Assembly (NCBI GenBank): GCA_035048495.1 | Contig: CM068540.1 | Location: 14,182,829-14,246,828 of the forward strand | DNA length: 64,000 nucleotides | Reading direction: 5' to 3' | Source of the DNA: Euptelea pleiosperma | Taxonomy: Eukaryota > Streptophyta > Magnoliopsida > Ranunculales > Eupteleaceae | Shown: one piece after another, positions 23,801 to 35,800 of the stretch | Numbering within the stretch: position 1 is the first letter of the stretch | Layout of the letters: every line of letters begins with the position of its first letter | Made by a program: the position numbers and the translations under genes | Notes under the pieces: model-generated | Seen by the model: only the letters and a program-made list of their open reading frames with translations | Told to the model about the DNA's origin: nothing | The model's database searches: none

Positions 23801-26800
23801 AAAAATATCAAGAATGGATGAATTGTAACAATCTTTGTAAGGGTCATATCCTAAACATGCTAACCTATGATCGGTATTACATGGTCGAAACCGCTATGGG
23901 ATTGTGGAGTAAGTTGGAAGATAAATATAAAACCGTAGAAACCGGAGCCAAAATATATGCTATCGGAAGGTATCTTAAGTACCTAATGGTAGATGAAAGG
24001 TCCATGTTAGATCAAGTGCATGAGTTACAAGTGGTAGCTCAAGAAATCATATCCGATGGTATCCTGATAGATGATAGATTTCAGGTGGGGCAATCATTGA
24101 TAAATTGCCTCCATCATGGAAATCTTATCAAACTCATTTTCAACACCAAATGAAGGGGATGACCATGGAACCACTTGAACTTCATCTTTGTATAGAAGAA
24201 GAAGCTCGGTTGAGGGATAAGAAACGAGTAAGGTCACAAATACAATGCACTTGGTAAATAGGAGGTTTTCCTCAAAACCTAAAGGATTCAAACCCAAAGG
24301 AAAAACATTCAAGAAAATCGGACATTTCGAGAAAGGGAAAGAAAATGAATACTCCAAGAAAAATGTGACATGCTACGTGTGTGGCAAAAATGGTCACTAT
24401 GCAAGGGAGTGTCGTGAAAGGAAGAAACCACCACAAGCCAATATATGGTGGAGGGATTTGTACATGCGACTAATTCTTCCAATATTGAAAGGCTAGGGCA
24501 CTTTGTTATCGTAGTATCCGAGGTGAATGCTATTGCCAATCTCAAACATGAAGGATGGTGGATTGATTCAGGTGCATCTGTGAATACATCATATGATAGA
24601 AGTGTGTTCAAAACTTATGAAGTAGTGGGGGAAGGAACCACTGTACAAATGGGGACTGATCACACTGCTTTGGTTATCGAAAAAGGGAGTGTTGACCTTA
24701 AGTTCACCTCTGGGAATATCCTCACTATCAATAATGTGTTGCATGCACCGGCATTACGTAAGAATCTTATATTCGGTTTTCAATTAAATAAGAAAGGTTT
24801 CAAGCAAGTATATGAAGCCAATCATTTCATCTTGTCCAAGAAAGGAACTTTTGTGGGAAAATGTTATGCATGTGATAGGATGTTTAAATTAAATGTAGAC
24901 GTTATCAATAACATGAATGCTTCTATTTCTGCTTATATTTTGTCTACTTTTGATGAATGGCACAATAGACTAGGACACGTTAATTACAAATCTATCAAAT
25001 TATTGAAGTCTCAAAATATAATTCAATGTTGTGGAGATATACCTAATCAAAGATGTGACATTTGTTCTCAAACTAAAATTACTAAGAAACCTCATAAAAT
25101 AGTTGAAAGAAACACGTAGTTACTTGAACTAGTCCACACGGATATATGTGATATGAGAGCAAATGTTTCACGTGGAGGAAATAACTATTTCATCACATAT
25201 ATAGATGATAAGTCAAAATACACTTATGTATATCTTTTAAAAGCTAAATCTGAGGCCTTAAATTATTTTAAAATTTACAAAAGTGAGGTAGAAAATCAAC
25301 TAGATAGGAAAATTAAAATATTGAGCAGTGATAGAGGTATGGAATACAACCTAAATGAATTTGGTGAATTTTGTAAAATAAATGGTATTTATACACCAAG
25401 TTTGTGCTCCCTACACTCTTCAACAGAATGGAGTAGCAGAGAGAAAATCGTACAGTAATTGAAATGGTGAACTCTATGCTAATAAAATCAGGAGCACCTA
25501 AAAACTTGTGGGGAGAAGCTTTACTTACTGCATGCTATATTTTAAATAGAATTCCTTATTCTAAAACAGGTAAAATACCATATGAGGTATGGAAAGGTAG
25601 AAATCCCAATCTCAGTTATTTAAAAGTATGGGGATGTAGGGCTATAGTAAGGTTAGTAGATCCCAAGATACCTAAATTAGGTGTAAGAGGATGTAATTGT
25701 GTATTTGTAGGCTAGGCAAGTAATAGCAAAGCTTATAGATTCTTAGACCTAGAAGACATGAGCCTCATAGAATCTGAAAATGCAGACTTCTTTGAGAAAT
25801 CTTTTCCTTTTAGAATGGAAGTAGATAAGTCTATTTCTACACAACCAGAATCATCTTCTAAATATAGACCTCGAGAGGAGGAAAATGAAATAGAACCTAG
25901 ACGTAGTAAGAAAGCTAGAATTGCAACCTCCTTTGGGCCTGATTTTCAAACTTATAATGTGGAAGGAGATCCACAAACATTTAATGAGGCAATGTCTTCA
26001 AATGATGTAGCCTTTTGGAGAGAGGCAATCGATAGTGAAATGGATTCACTAATAGCAAACCAAACTTGGGAACTCACTAATCTTCCACCAGGTAGTAAGC
26101 CCATAGGATGTAAATGGGTATTTAAAAATAAAATAAAGCCTGATGGCACTGTAGACAAATTCAAAGCTAGATTAGTGGCCAAGGGATTTAAACATAGAGA
26201 AGGAGTTGATGTTTTTGATACATACTCACCGGTATCAAGAATAACATCTATAAGAACCCTAATTGCGATTGCTTCAGTACTAAGTCTTGAGATACATCAA
26301 ATGGATGTGAAGACCGCATTTCTAAATGGAGATCTCGAGGAGGAGATCTACTGGAACAGCCAGAGGGCTTTGTAAAGGAAGGTCAAGAGCATAAAGTTTG
26401 TAAATTGAATAAATCATTGTATGGATTAAAATAGGTGCCCAAGTAGTGGCATGAGAACTTTGACACTATGATGGTTAATAATGGGTTCAAAATAAATGAA
26501 TCAGATAAGTGTATTTACAACAATGTTAACAAGGAAGAGGCAATAGTTATATGTCTATATGTTGATGATATGCTAATCATAGGATCTAACAAAAGAATAA
26601 TAAATGAAACCAAGAATTTTCTAATGTCACAATTTGATGTAAAAGATCTTGGGTTAGCAGATACAATACTAGGTATCAAAATTACACAAGGTAAGGAAGG
26701 TATAACTCTTTCACAATCACATTATATAGAAAAAAATACTAAGAAAATTTAATAAATTTGATTGTAGACCTGTAAACTCTCCTATAGATCCTAGTCAAGA

Positions 26801-29800
26801 GTTCTTTAAGAATGAAGGAATAGCAATATCACAAATGAGATATGCAAGTCTCATAGGTAGTTTAAACTATGCAGTGAATTGTACACGGCCTGATATAGCT
26901 TATGTTGTGGGTAAGTTGAATAGCTTTACTAGCAAACCTTGTGAACAACATTGGAATGCAACTTTTAGAGTACTTAAGTACTTAAAGAAGACTATAGGAG
27001 ATATCCTGCAGTTCTCGAGGCATTTTGTGATGCAAATTGGAATCGTAAGTCAGACGACTCCAAATCAATCTCAGGATATATATTCACCCTAGGAGGAGCT
27101 GCTATTAGTTGGAAATCTAAAAAACAATTGTGCATTGCTCATTCCACTATGGAGGCAGAATTCTTTGCCTTAACCTTTGCAGGAGAAGAGGCAGAGTGGT
27201 TGAGAAACTTATTCAATGATATACCTTTATGGAAGGAGAAGCTTCCAGCAGTGGCTATTCAATGTGATAGCACAGCTGTAATTGTAGAGCTCAGAGTAAA
27301 ATGTATAATGGGAAATCTAGACAATTACGTCTAAAGAACATATTTGTGAGAGAGTTAATCAGTGATGGTGTGGTAACCATAACTAAAGTAAGTTCTACTG
27401 ATATATAATCAGTGATGGTGCTGTCAGGGACCTACTTGTAATATCTTATATTCTACAGGGGGCCCTTGTAATATTGTAAAACTTCACTTAATATATATTG
27501 GGAGAAATCGTGTAGAGCTTAGAAAAGCCTACACAATTTCACCTAATATATATATTAAGTGAAGTTTTACAATATTACAAGGGCCCCCTATAGAATATAA
27601 GATATTACAAGTAGGTCCCTGACAACACTCCCCCTCAAGCTGGTGCGAAGATATCTATCATGCCCAGCTTGGATAACAGGTGCTTTAAGATCCCTTTAGT
27701 AACACCTTTAGTTAACACATCTGCAACTTGATCAGCAGTATGGACATACGGTGTGCAAATAAATCCTTGACCAAGCTTCTCTTTGATGAAGTGACGGTTT
27801 ACCTCAATGTGTTTTGTCTCGTCGTGTTGAACTGGATTATGAGCAATGCTGATGGCTGTTTTATTGTCACAATACAGTTGCATAGACCCTTTGACAGGAT
27901 ATCCGAGCTCACTGAGCATAGTCTTCAACCATAGAAGCTCACATACACCATGAGCCATAGAACGGTACTCTACTTCGGCACTGGAGCGGGCGACAACTGG
28001 TTGCTTCTTGCTGTGCCAAGACACCAGATTACCTCCCACATACGTGCAGTACCCTGATGTGGAACGTCTGTCAGTGACTGAACCTACCCAGTCAACGTCT
28101 GTATAAGCTTCAACTCGTAGGTGTCCATTCTTACTAAGCAAGAGACTTTTCTCTAGAGCCCCTTAAGATAGTGTAACACTCGGTGTGCTGCCTCAAGATG
28201 TGGAGAGCGAGGGGCATGCATGAATTGACTAATGACACTGATTGCGTATGCAATATCTGGTCGTGTCAGCGAAAGGTAGATGAGCGCCCAACAAGTCTCT
28301 GGAACTGGCTTGTATCAGCAATGGGATCCCCATCAACAGGATTCAGCCGATGTTGCTGCTCTATAGGCGTATCGGCTAGTTTAGCTCCTAAGTTTCCTGA
28401 CTCTTGAAGGAGATCAAGTACATACTTTTCTCTGTGAGATGAACACCCCCTACTTTGACCTAACAACCTCAATGCCCAGAAAGTATCTCAAGGTTCCCAG
28501 ATCCTTGGTTTCGAACTCTGTGACGAGGTATTTTTTCAATCTGCAAACATCATCTGGGTCATCTCCCGTGACCACAATATCATCCACATACACAATAAGA
28601 GCAGTAAGACGACCTTGACTTCTTTTAATGAAGAGAGTGTGGTTTGCCTGACTCTATGAGTAGCCAATCCTCTTGACCGCGGAACTGAACTTCTCGAACC
28701 AAGCCCTGGGTGATTGTTTAAGCCCATACAAAGCTTTTTTCAGTCTGCACACAAGTTCCTTACTCCCAGTCGGACTGAACCCCAGAGGACCTGTCATGTA
28801 GACCTCTTCCTTTAGATCACCATGGAGGAAGGCATTCTTGACATCTAACTGGTGGAGGGGCCAAGAAAAACTTGCCGTGAGAGATAATAGAACTCGAACT
28901 GAGTTCATCTTGGCCACAGGAGCAAACGTCTCCTGGTAGTCAATGCCATAAGTCTGTGTGTACCCTTTTGCAATGAGACGGGCCTTTTACCTGTCGATGT
29001 TTCGATCTGCTTTGTATTTCACTGTATATACCCACTTGCACCCCACGGGTTTCTTTCATCTAGGCAATGGAACTAAATACCAAGTACCATTCTTTTCTAG
29101 AGCTGTCATCTCCTTTAACATGACTGCTTTCCACTGAGGCTGGCTGAGGGCATCTGAGACATCGGATGGCAGAGCGACACTGGATAGGGTAGTAGCAAAT
29201 GCCCTGTAGGATGGTGAGAGTTGTTGATAGGAAACAAAGTGAGAGATAGGGTGCTTGGTAACACAGTTCCGAACACCCTTCCAATGAGCAATAGGTACAT
29301 CAATGTCTATGGGAAGGATAGTAGAAGGAGCAACAGAAATATCATCATGAGGATCATTGAGGATACGATTACCTGGATCGAGTTGGATTTCCTGGCAGTG
29401 AGGTTGGATGGTGGACTGTTTCTCTTTTTGACGTCGTCTGACATATGTCTTTAGTTGCGGATCCTGTGGCACAGTGTCAGTAGGAGATGAGGACAAGGGT
29501 ACAGAGACTCATCAGGCAAATCAAGGGTTACTGGTTGAGGAATCTCCCCCTGTGGAGGTATCGGACTCGTGTCAATACTCCCAAGCTCCCCTTGAAGAGA
29601 AGTCCGATCAATTGAGAAGAAGGGAAGACTCTCAAAGAAGGTAACATCTAGAGAAACAAACCGACGACGAGTAGAGGGATGGAAACACCGATATCCCTTC
29701 TGAGTGGACGAATAGCCAAGGAACACACATCGAACGGCTTTCGGATCTAACTTGTCCTTCCTGTGATGGACGTGAACATAGCAAACACAACCAAAGACCT

Positions 29801-32800
29801 TAGGTGGAATGGAGAACACAGGACAGGAATGAAACATGAGTGAAATGGGAGACTTCGACCCCAAGATACGAGAGGGCATCCGATTTATCAAGTAGGATGC
29901 CGTCAACACAGCGTCAGCCCAATAACCCTTGGGTACCCTAGTACCAAGAAGAAGTGCCCTAGCAACCTCTAGGACATGGCGATGCTTTTGCTCAGCGGTC
30001 CCATGCTGTTGAGGTGTATCGGCACATGAAGTCTGATGAAGAATTCCATGCTCCTCAAAGTAGGAGGCAAGGCCATTGTACATGTATTCCCCCCATTGTC
30101 AGTGCGTAGGACTTTTAGGGTGGTGCCCAATTGATTGCACACCATTTTATGGTAGGTCTGAAAGATAGTTTGCATAGATCCAAGTGTAACGACTGTAGTC
30201 ATCCACAAAAATCACAAAGTAGCGAAAACCAAAGATAGAAGTGGTGGGATTGGGTCCCCAAACATCAGAGTGCATAAGCTGTAAAGGAAATGTACTTTTT
30301 TTATTACTGGTCGGAAAAGACACCCGACATTGTTTTGCAAGTACACAAGTTTCACAGTTGAACTCAAAATGGAATAGACGCAAACTGAGGTAACAGACTC
30401 TTCATGACTGAAAGCGGTAAATGACCTAGCCTGTTATGCCATCACATTAACAGGTCTTTATTAACGCTAGAACTACTGACATTGGCACTAGACTGATGTG
30501 CAACAGAATATGAAGTCGGCTGGCTATCGAGCAGGTACAATCCACCATCCTCACGACCACTGCCAATCATCCGCCTCGTCTCCAAGTCCTGAAAAACACA
30601 GTGAGTAGGAAAAAAGGTAACACTGCAGTTTAGGCTCTTAGTAAGATGGCTAACAGAAAGCAGGTTAGTGGTGAATTTAGGAACATGAAGTACAGATGAT
30701 AAAGACAAAGTAGGTGTGGTAGAGATAGTGCCCTTCCCTGAGATAGAGAAGGTGCCATCGGCCACGCGGACCTTGTCCTTACCCGAGCAGATATTATAGG
30801 TGGAGAAAAGGGATGGCATACCAGTCATATGATCGGAGGCACCAGAATCAATGATCCAGGAAGGACCAATGGGTGCTGTAGACACAAGGTGGGTTGAATG
30901 GGATGTACCTATCTGAGCAAAGGATGATGTAGGTGGGGAAGGGCCATCAAGCTGAGTAAGTAATTGTCGAAGCCTATCAATGTCCATGCTAGAGAAGGTG
31001 TTGGACTGCCCAGAGGAAGGGGCCCTCACATCAAAGGAATCTTGACTGGTGGCATGAGTGGCTGAGGTTCCATGTTTGCTACCAGAGGGGGCTTCTTTGA
31101 GGAGCCTTGCTTCCCCCCAGAGAACTGTGCGGGACGACCATGAAGACTCCAGCAGGTCTCCCGAGTGTGGCGACGCTTGCCACAATGATCACATCTGAGT
31201 CGATCACGATCATCAAGATCCCCATCCTTCTTAGATGTGGGTTTGCTCAATTTCTGAGTGGCCAAGGCTGACTTCTCAGATAAAGGAACATCAGCATTTG
31301 TCTTAGAGCTCATGGCTCTCCTGCTGTCTTCGCTTTGGATGTAGGAGTAGATCTGTGCAATGGTCGACGGCGGTGGATCTCTGCTCACGATGTTAGCTCG
31401 AACCTGCTCATAGCTCTGGTTTAAGCCACCAAGAAACTTGAATATGCGACCGCGCACAATCATCTTCCGAAACTCCGTAGCATCCTTGGTACATGCAGGG
31501 GTGTAGGTCTGGTAGTGATCTACCTCTTCCCACTTGCTGTGTAACGTAGCGTAGTATGATCCCAAAGGAAGATCGCCTTGCTTGAGATGTGCTATCTCCT
31601 GCTGAAGTTCATACATCCTAGCAAAATTCCCATATTGGGAGTAGGTCTGAGATGCAGTGTCCCATATATCCTTGGCAATCGGGAGAAAGAAGAAGCCTGT
31701 GCTGATCGATGGATGCATGGAGTGAAGCAGCCATGACATGACCATCGAGTTTTTCGCTTCCCACTTCTCAAACGTGGCATCGGAGGAATCAGGTGCAGTG
31801 ACGCGTCCAGTGATATAGCCGGCTTTGCCTCGTCCGGTGATGTACATCTTGGCAGATTGAGACCATGCGAGGTAGTTGGTCCCGTTGAGTTTCACCGTAG
31901 TGATCTGTAGGCCCGGGCTATGATCACCATGACTTCCCAGACTGGGTGGGCTAACAACGATCTCTGACTTGGTAGAAGATGACTCCTCAGATGTACTCAT
32001 GATAGTGGAGAAGACTTTTCTGAGGAATAGAGCAACTTGGACTGATAAGAAATCACTCGAACTGCTGCTGCGGAAGTGCAAATCACTTTCTTTTTGATTC
32101 AGACCTTTTTGGAACAACTCCTTTATAGATTTTCTATTGGAGAAAAACCACCCGCGGGAAACATGTGAATGGTTCCGGAGACCTAAAAAGGTTCTTAGAT
32201 AGGTACAATAGCACTAGGGAGAGGTTCTGGGCTCCTCTGAGACCTGATGTTAGGTCCAGAGGGTCTTCTCTGACCTTTTGGAAGGGGTGACTAGGCTTGG
32301 CGGCTATGCCTGATAGCTCTTCTCCAGGCTTCTGGAGTGAACGGCTAGGCCTGGGAGAACTTTTCCATCCTTTTGGAGTGGGTGACTAGGGTTTCAGACT
32401 CTTCTAAAGCCTGCGGCTATCCATGGAAGATGATCTCCTTCTTTGAAAAATCCCTTCGCATCGAATTTCACAAACCTTAGGGTTCTTCAGACCTCTAGGA
32501 TTGAGCCATGGTTACATAACTATGCTTTGATTCTATGTTGTAATCTTGGATCGTAACCAGGATAAGAGATTAGGGTTAGAGATGGAAGAGAGGAGAGGAG
32601 AAGAGAATTGGGGGAAGATGAGAAATCGTGTAGAGCTTAGAATAGCCTACACGATTTCACCCAATATATATATTAAGTGAAGTTTTACAATATTACAAGG
32701 GCCCCCTGTAGAATATAAGATATTACAAATAGGTCCCTGATAACACTTAGCGGATCCATTGACAAAAGGCCTATCAGGGGATAAATTTATGAAGATGTTG

Positions 32801-35800
32801 AGGGGGATGGGATTGAAGCCTATGGATAAATAGATTCACCTTGTAGTGGAAACCAAACCTGGTTGACTGGAGATCCCAAGATCCAGGTTCAAATGAGATA
32901 CACAAAGTACAAGAGTGTTTTTATGGTGATAATAACACTATAAAGTTGTGAAGATTCTCTAAAGTCCATCCCTATGGCAAATATAGTGTTTTATATGCTC
33001 ACAAGCATGGAACACATGAAATGTGTTTCTTGTAGCATGTGATGAGGATGGGAAAAACTGTTAATGGAGTCTATGGCTGTTACAACGGATGTGTATTTAG
33101 CTACAGGTACATCCTTGATAGACTCACCTATTTGAGTGTGGAAGCGTGGTCACTTTCTGTGAGAGCTGGGCTTATCTCTAGAGCACTCAAAGAAAAACTG
33201 GGATTATGCACATGACCTTAAAAGTGCAAGCTTGTTAAAGTAGCTCTATGCAACTGAAACTCAGTGTGTGAGTATAATGAGTTAAACATGTGAGATTCAG
33301 TTCAAGACAAAGTTCACTGTCTGTCCCGTTTAGCAACAATTATACTAGCTAAGTGGGGGTTCAAATCTATGGATACCCTCATGCTATGCGTTGAGTTTCC
33401 TAGCTCAACTTTATTATAGTCTTATTTTTTTTTTTTAAATAAGTGGGGGATTGTTGTTGTATTTTCAAATAAAGTAATAATTGAATTTAAGAATCAATTG
33501 TGTAACCGCTGGTTTTAAATCTCCAATATTGTAACCGCTGTTTTCAAATTTGAAGTTAATAAAATATAATAAATAGTGTTTAACGATTCAAAGTGTAACC
33601 TGTCAAAAAAATGTTTTTTTTAATTAATGTTGATGGCTAGCTATTGGCAAAGAGTTATTATAATTTATTTTCTAGCCGTTGTCATTAATTGTGTAACCGT
33701 TGCTTTCTAAAAGTTTTAAACTTGTGTCTTCTTCACTTTAACATTATTTTGGAGAGCTGGAATTGTGCCTGGGAGAGCCATTTGAAGGTGGTCAGTGAGT
33801 GTACAATTGATTACCATACACTGTTTTGCGAGCTGTTGAATCCTGGGGGTAACCACGTCCAAAACCCGTGCACTGTGGAAAGGGGGCGTGTAATACCTTA
33901 AGAAAAGCGTCGATCTTTCCGGCGTGCCTCAGCCTTGTTTCACTATTTTCATTCTACAAGTCACTACAGAAAAATCTTTGGCGTACTGAACGTGGTGGTC
34001 AACATTTGCAAAGAGATTGGAGTACAAAATGGAAGGTTGGAACATCATCTTCAAAGGTTAAAGGTATGAGCATTTTACTTCTTCTACTTTGACTCCACAA
34101 CAGATTCCATCCCACCAAGCGAACAAACCCATTTCAGCCTACCTCAAGATTTGGGTTAACGGTATCACCTCGAGATTTGCGTTGACATTGGTACCGTGGA
34201 CTCAGGTGAATGGGCGGCCATCGATTGTGATTTGGGACTCAGGTGGCACCGACCTTGACGACAAGGTTGCTTCCAAGGGTACGGCAATGTTACGATCCGT
34301 ATTCTATTTTAGTTAAGAGTCTTTGTAATAAATAATCGTGATCTAATTATGATTAGGAAATTGCTTGTTTAGTTGTTTTGTTTCTAAAATATAGATGTTG
34401 TTAGGGAAAGTTGCTTTGTAGGTTTTTTCTAGGGATTAAGGAAAGTTGCTTCGTAGGTTGTTTCTAATTTATTAGGAATTTATTAATGGTAGGAGTCCGT
34501 TAAGGAATTGTGAGAATAGTATTTAAGGATGGTCTTGTAACTAGCAAAGGGCATCAATGAAATACAACTCTTTTCTCTAAATCTCTTATTCTCTAAAGGA
34601 CTTTCTCTCCCTTTTGTGAGAGACGTTTTAGGGATTATTGTGTTGGGTCGTTATAGTATGCCTTCAATGTAATCTAGTGTGATGCTTAGTGACAATTATG
34701 AATATCCTATGTCGTGGATGTTTGTGATTGAGACATCTGCATTTTGCTTATTCTGTAATAAATTTTTATATTATTGTTGGTGTAATTTGATTAGCCTTTA
34801 TTGTAATAGATCAAGGATTATTGTGGGTGGAGGTTTTTTTTTTTTTTTTTTTAAAACGGTGTACTATTCGAATAGTGATTAGTTTTTTGGGGTTGCTTTG
34901 GATTTACTAGGTCAAATTTTATACAAGGCTTGCTGTCTTCTTCTATTTGATGTTTGTGGTTATCAGTCCGATTCGGTTGATTTTACTAGTATCGTTTTAA
35001 TGAATGTACTAATTATCCATAGGAAGGCAGGTCATGCAGATCGAGTCCAATTTTCTTGGAACTGGTTATGTTTGATGATACTACTGATTGGTTGCAAAAG
35101 ATGATATTCCTTGTCCATTCTCTATATTTAAACGTTTCTTCATTGTGGGTATGATCTGTTATTCTTGCCTTGTGTGTTTCTGATGTATGTATGTATTTAA
35201 GTTCCAACCTTTAGATTGGTCAAGTTCTCATCCTGTCTTTCCCTTTTGTTACCATCTATGTTGTATTTAAGCCTTGGGGCATATTTTTGTAGTTGGAGGT
35301 GATTCTTAGTTGGAGTTCAGTGTGTCCAGGTGGAGTTCAGTGTGTCCTAGAGGGGGGTGAATAGGACAATTTTTAATTTCTCTGCGGATTCTATATGGAT
35401 TAAAAATTAATGATCACACAAGGCGGAAAATGATTAAACAATCAAAATATTAATCATCCACAGAATATAGATATGAGAAAATCTGAGACAATATGCAAAC
35501 ATTCACAATCACATGAGACTCAGATTTATAGTGGTTCGGTGACTCCGCACCTACGTCCACTGTCCAATACTCGACACGAGTAATATTATATTATCTCAAT
35601 CATGCATTACAACATATCCAATTGAAATAAATAATCAACTAACTAAGATATCACTTAGTTTTAATCTAACGAGAATCACTTCTCGCTCACCTAGAGAGTC
35701 AGCCTAGGCCAGTAGTGTATTTAGAGAAATTCTTTTCTCATGGATCTACAATCCTCAACTCAGTTAGATGAGTCCTCACTCATCCACCAATCACAAATAT

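Larger units (their letters stand above)
27419..32745 (-). mobile_element. Ty1/copia element with 125 bp LTRs, innermost of the stack
   Basis: Minus-strand element: 5' LTR 32619-32745, 3' LTR 27503-27627, purine tract 27628-27638. The LTRs differ at about six sites in 125. It carries gag, protease, integrase, reverse transcriptase and RNase H in copia order, with frameshifts. On the left, an inverted partial LTR (27419-27502) makes a palindrome, and no target duplication is seen: CTTAG follows on the right, but the left flank is different. Confidence 0.85.
22459..34102 (+). mobile_element. Ty1/copia element, Tork-like, inserted in the gypsy-like element, target duplication GATTC
   Basis: LTRs 22459-23172 and 33455-34102 begin TGTTGTATTTTCAAATAA and end CCACAACA. 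GATTC flanks it at 22454-22458 and 34103-34107. A purine tract (AAGTGGGGGATTGT, 33441-33454) abuts the 3' LTR. The domain order gag, protease, integrase, reverse transcriptase, RNase H is that of Ty1/copia. The RNase H block [21 protein letters not shown] with CDST is close to Tork-lineage proteins. The coding region is broken by stops and frameshifts and by a second copia at 27419-32745. Confidence 0.9.
21488..34655 (+). mobile_element. Small gypsy-like LTR element, outermost shell of the intron stack, target duplication GTATG
   Basis: LTRs at 21488-21853 and 34288-34655 begin TGTTACGA and end GGGTCGTTACA (TTATA in the right copy). GTATG flanks both sides (21483-21487 and 34656-34660). A primer binding site follows the left LTR. 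Only about 0.8 kb of its own internal DNA is present; the rest is the inserted copia (22459-34102). It therefore looks like a short, non-autonomous element of about 1.5 kb before it was hit. Confidence 0.88.
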
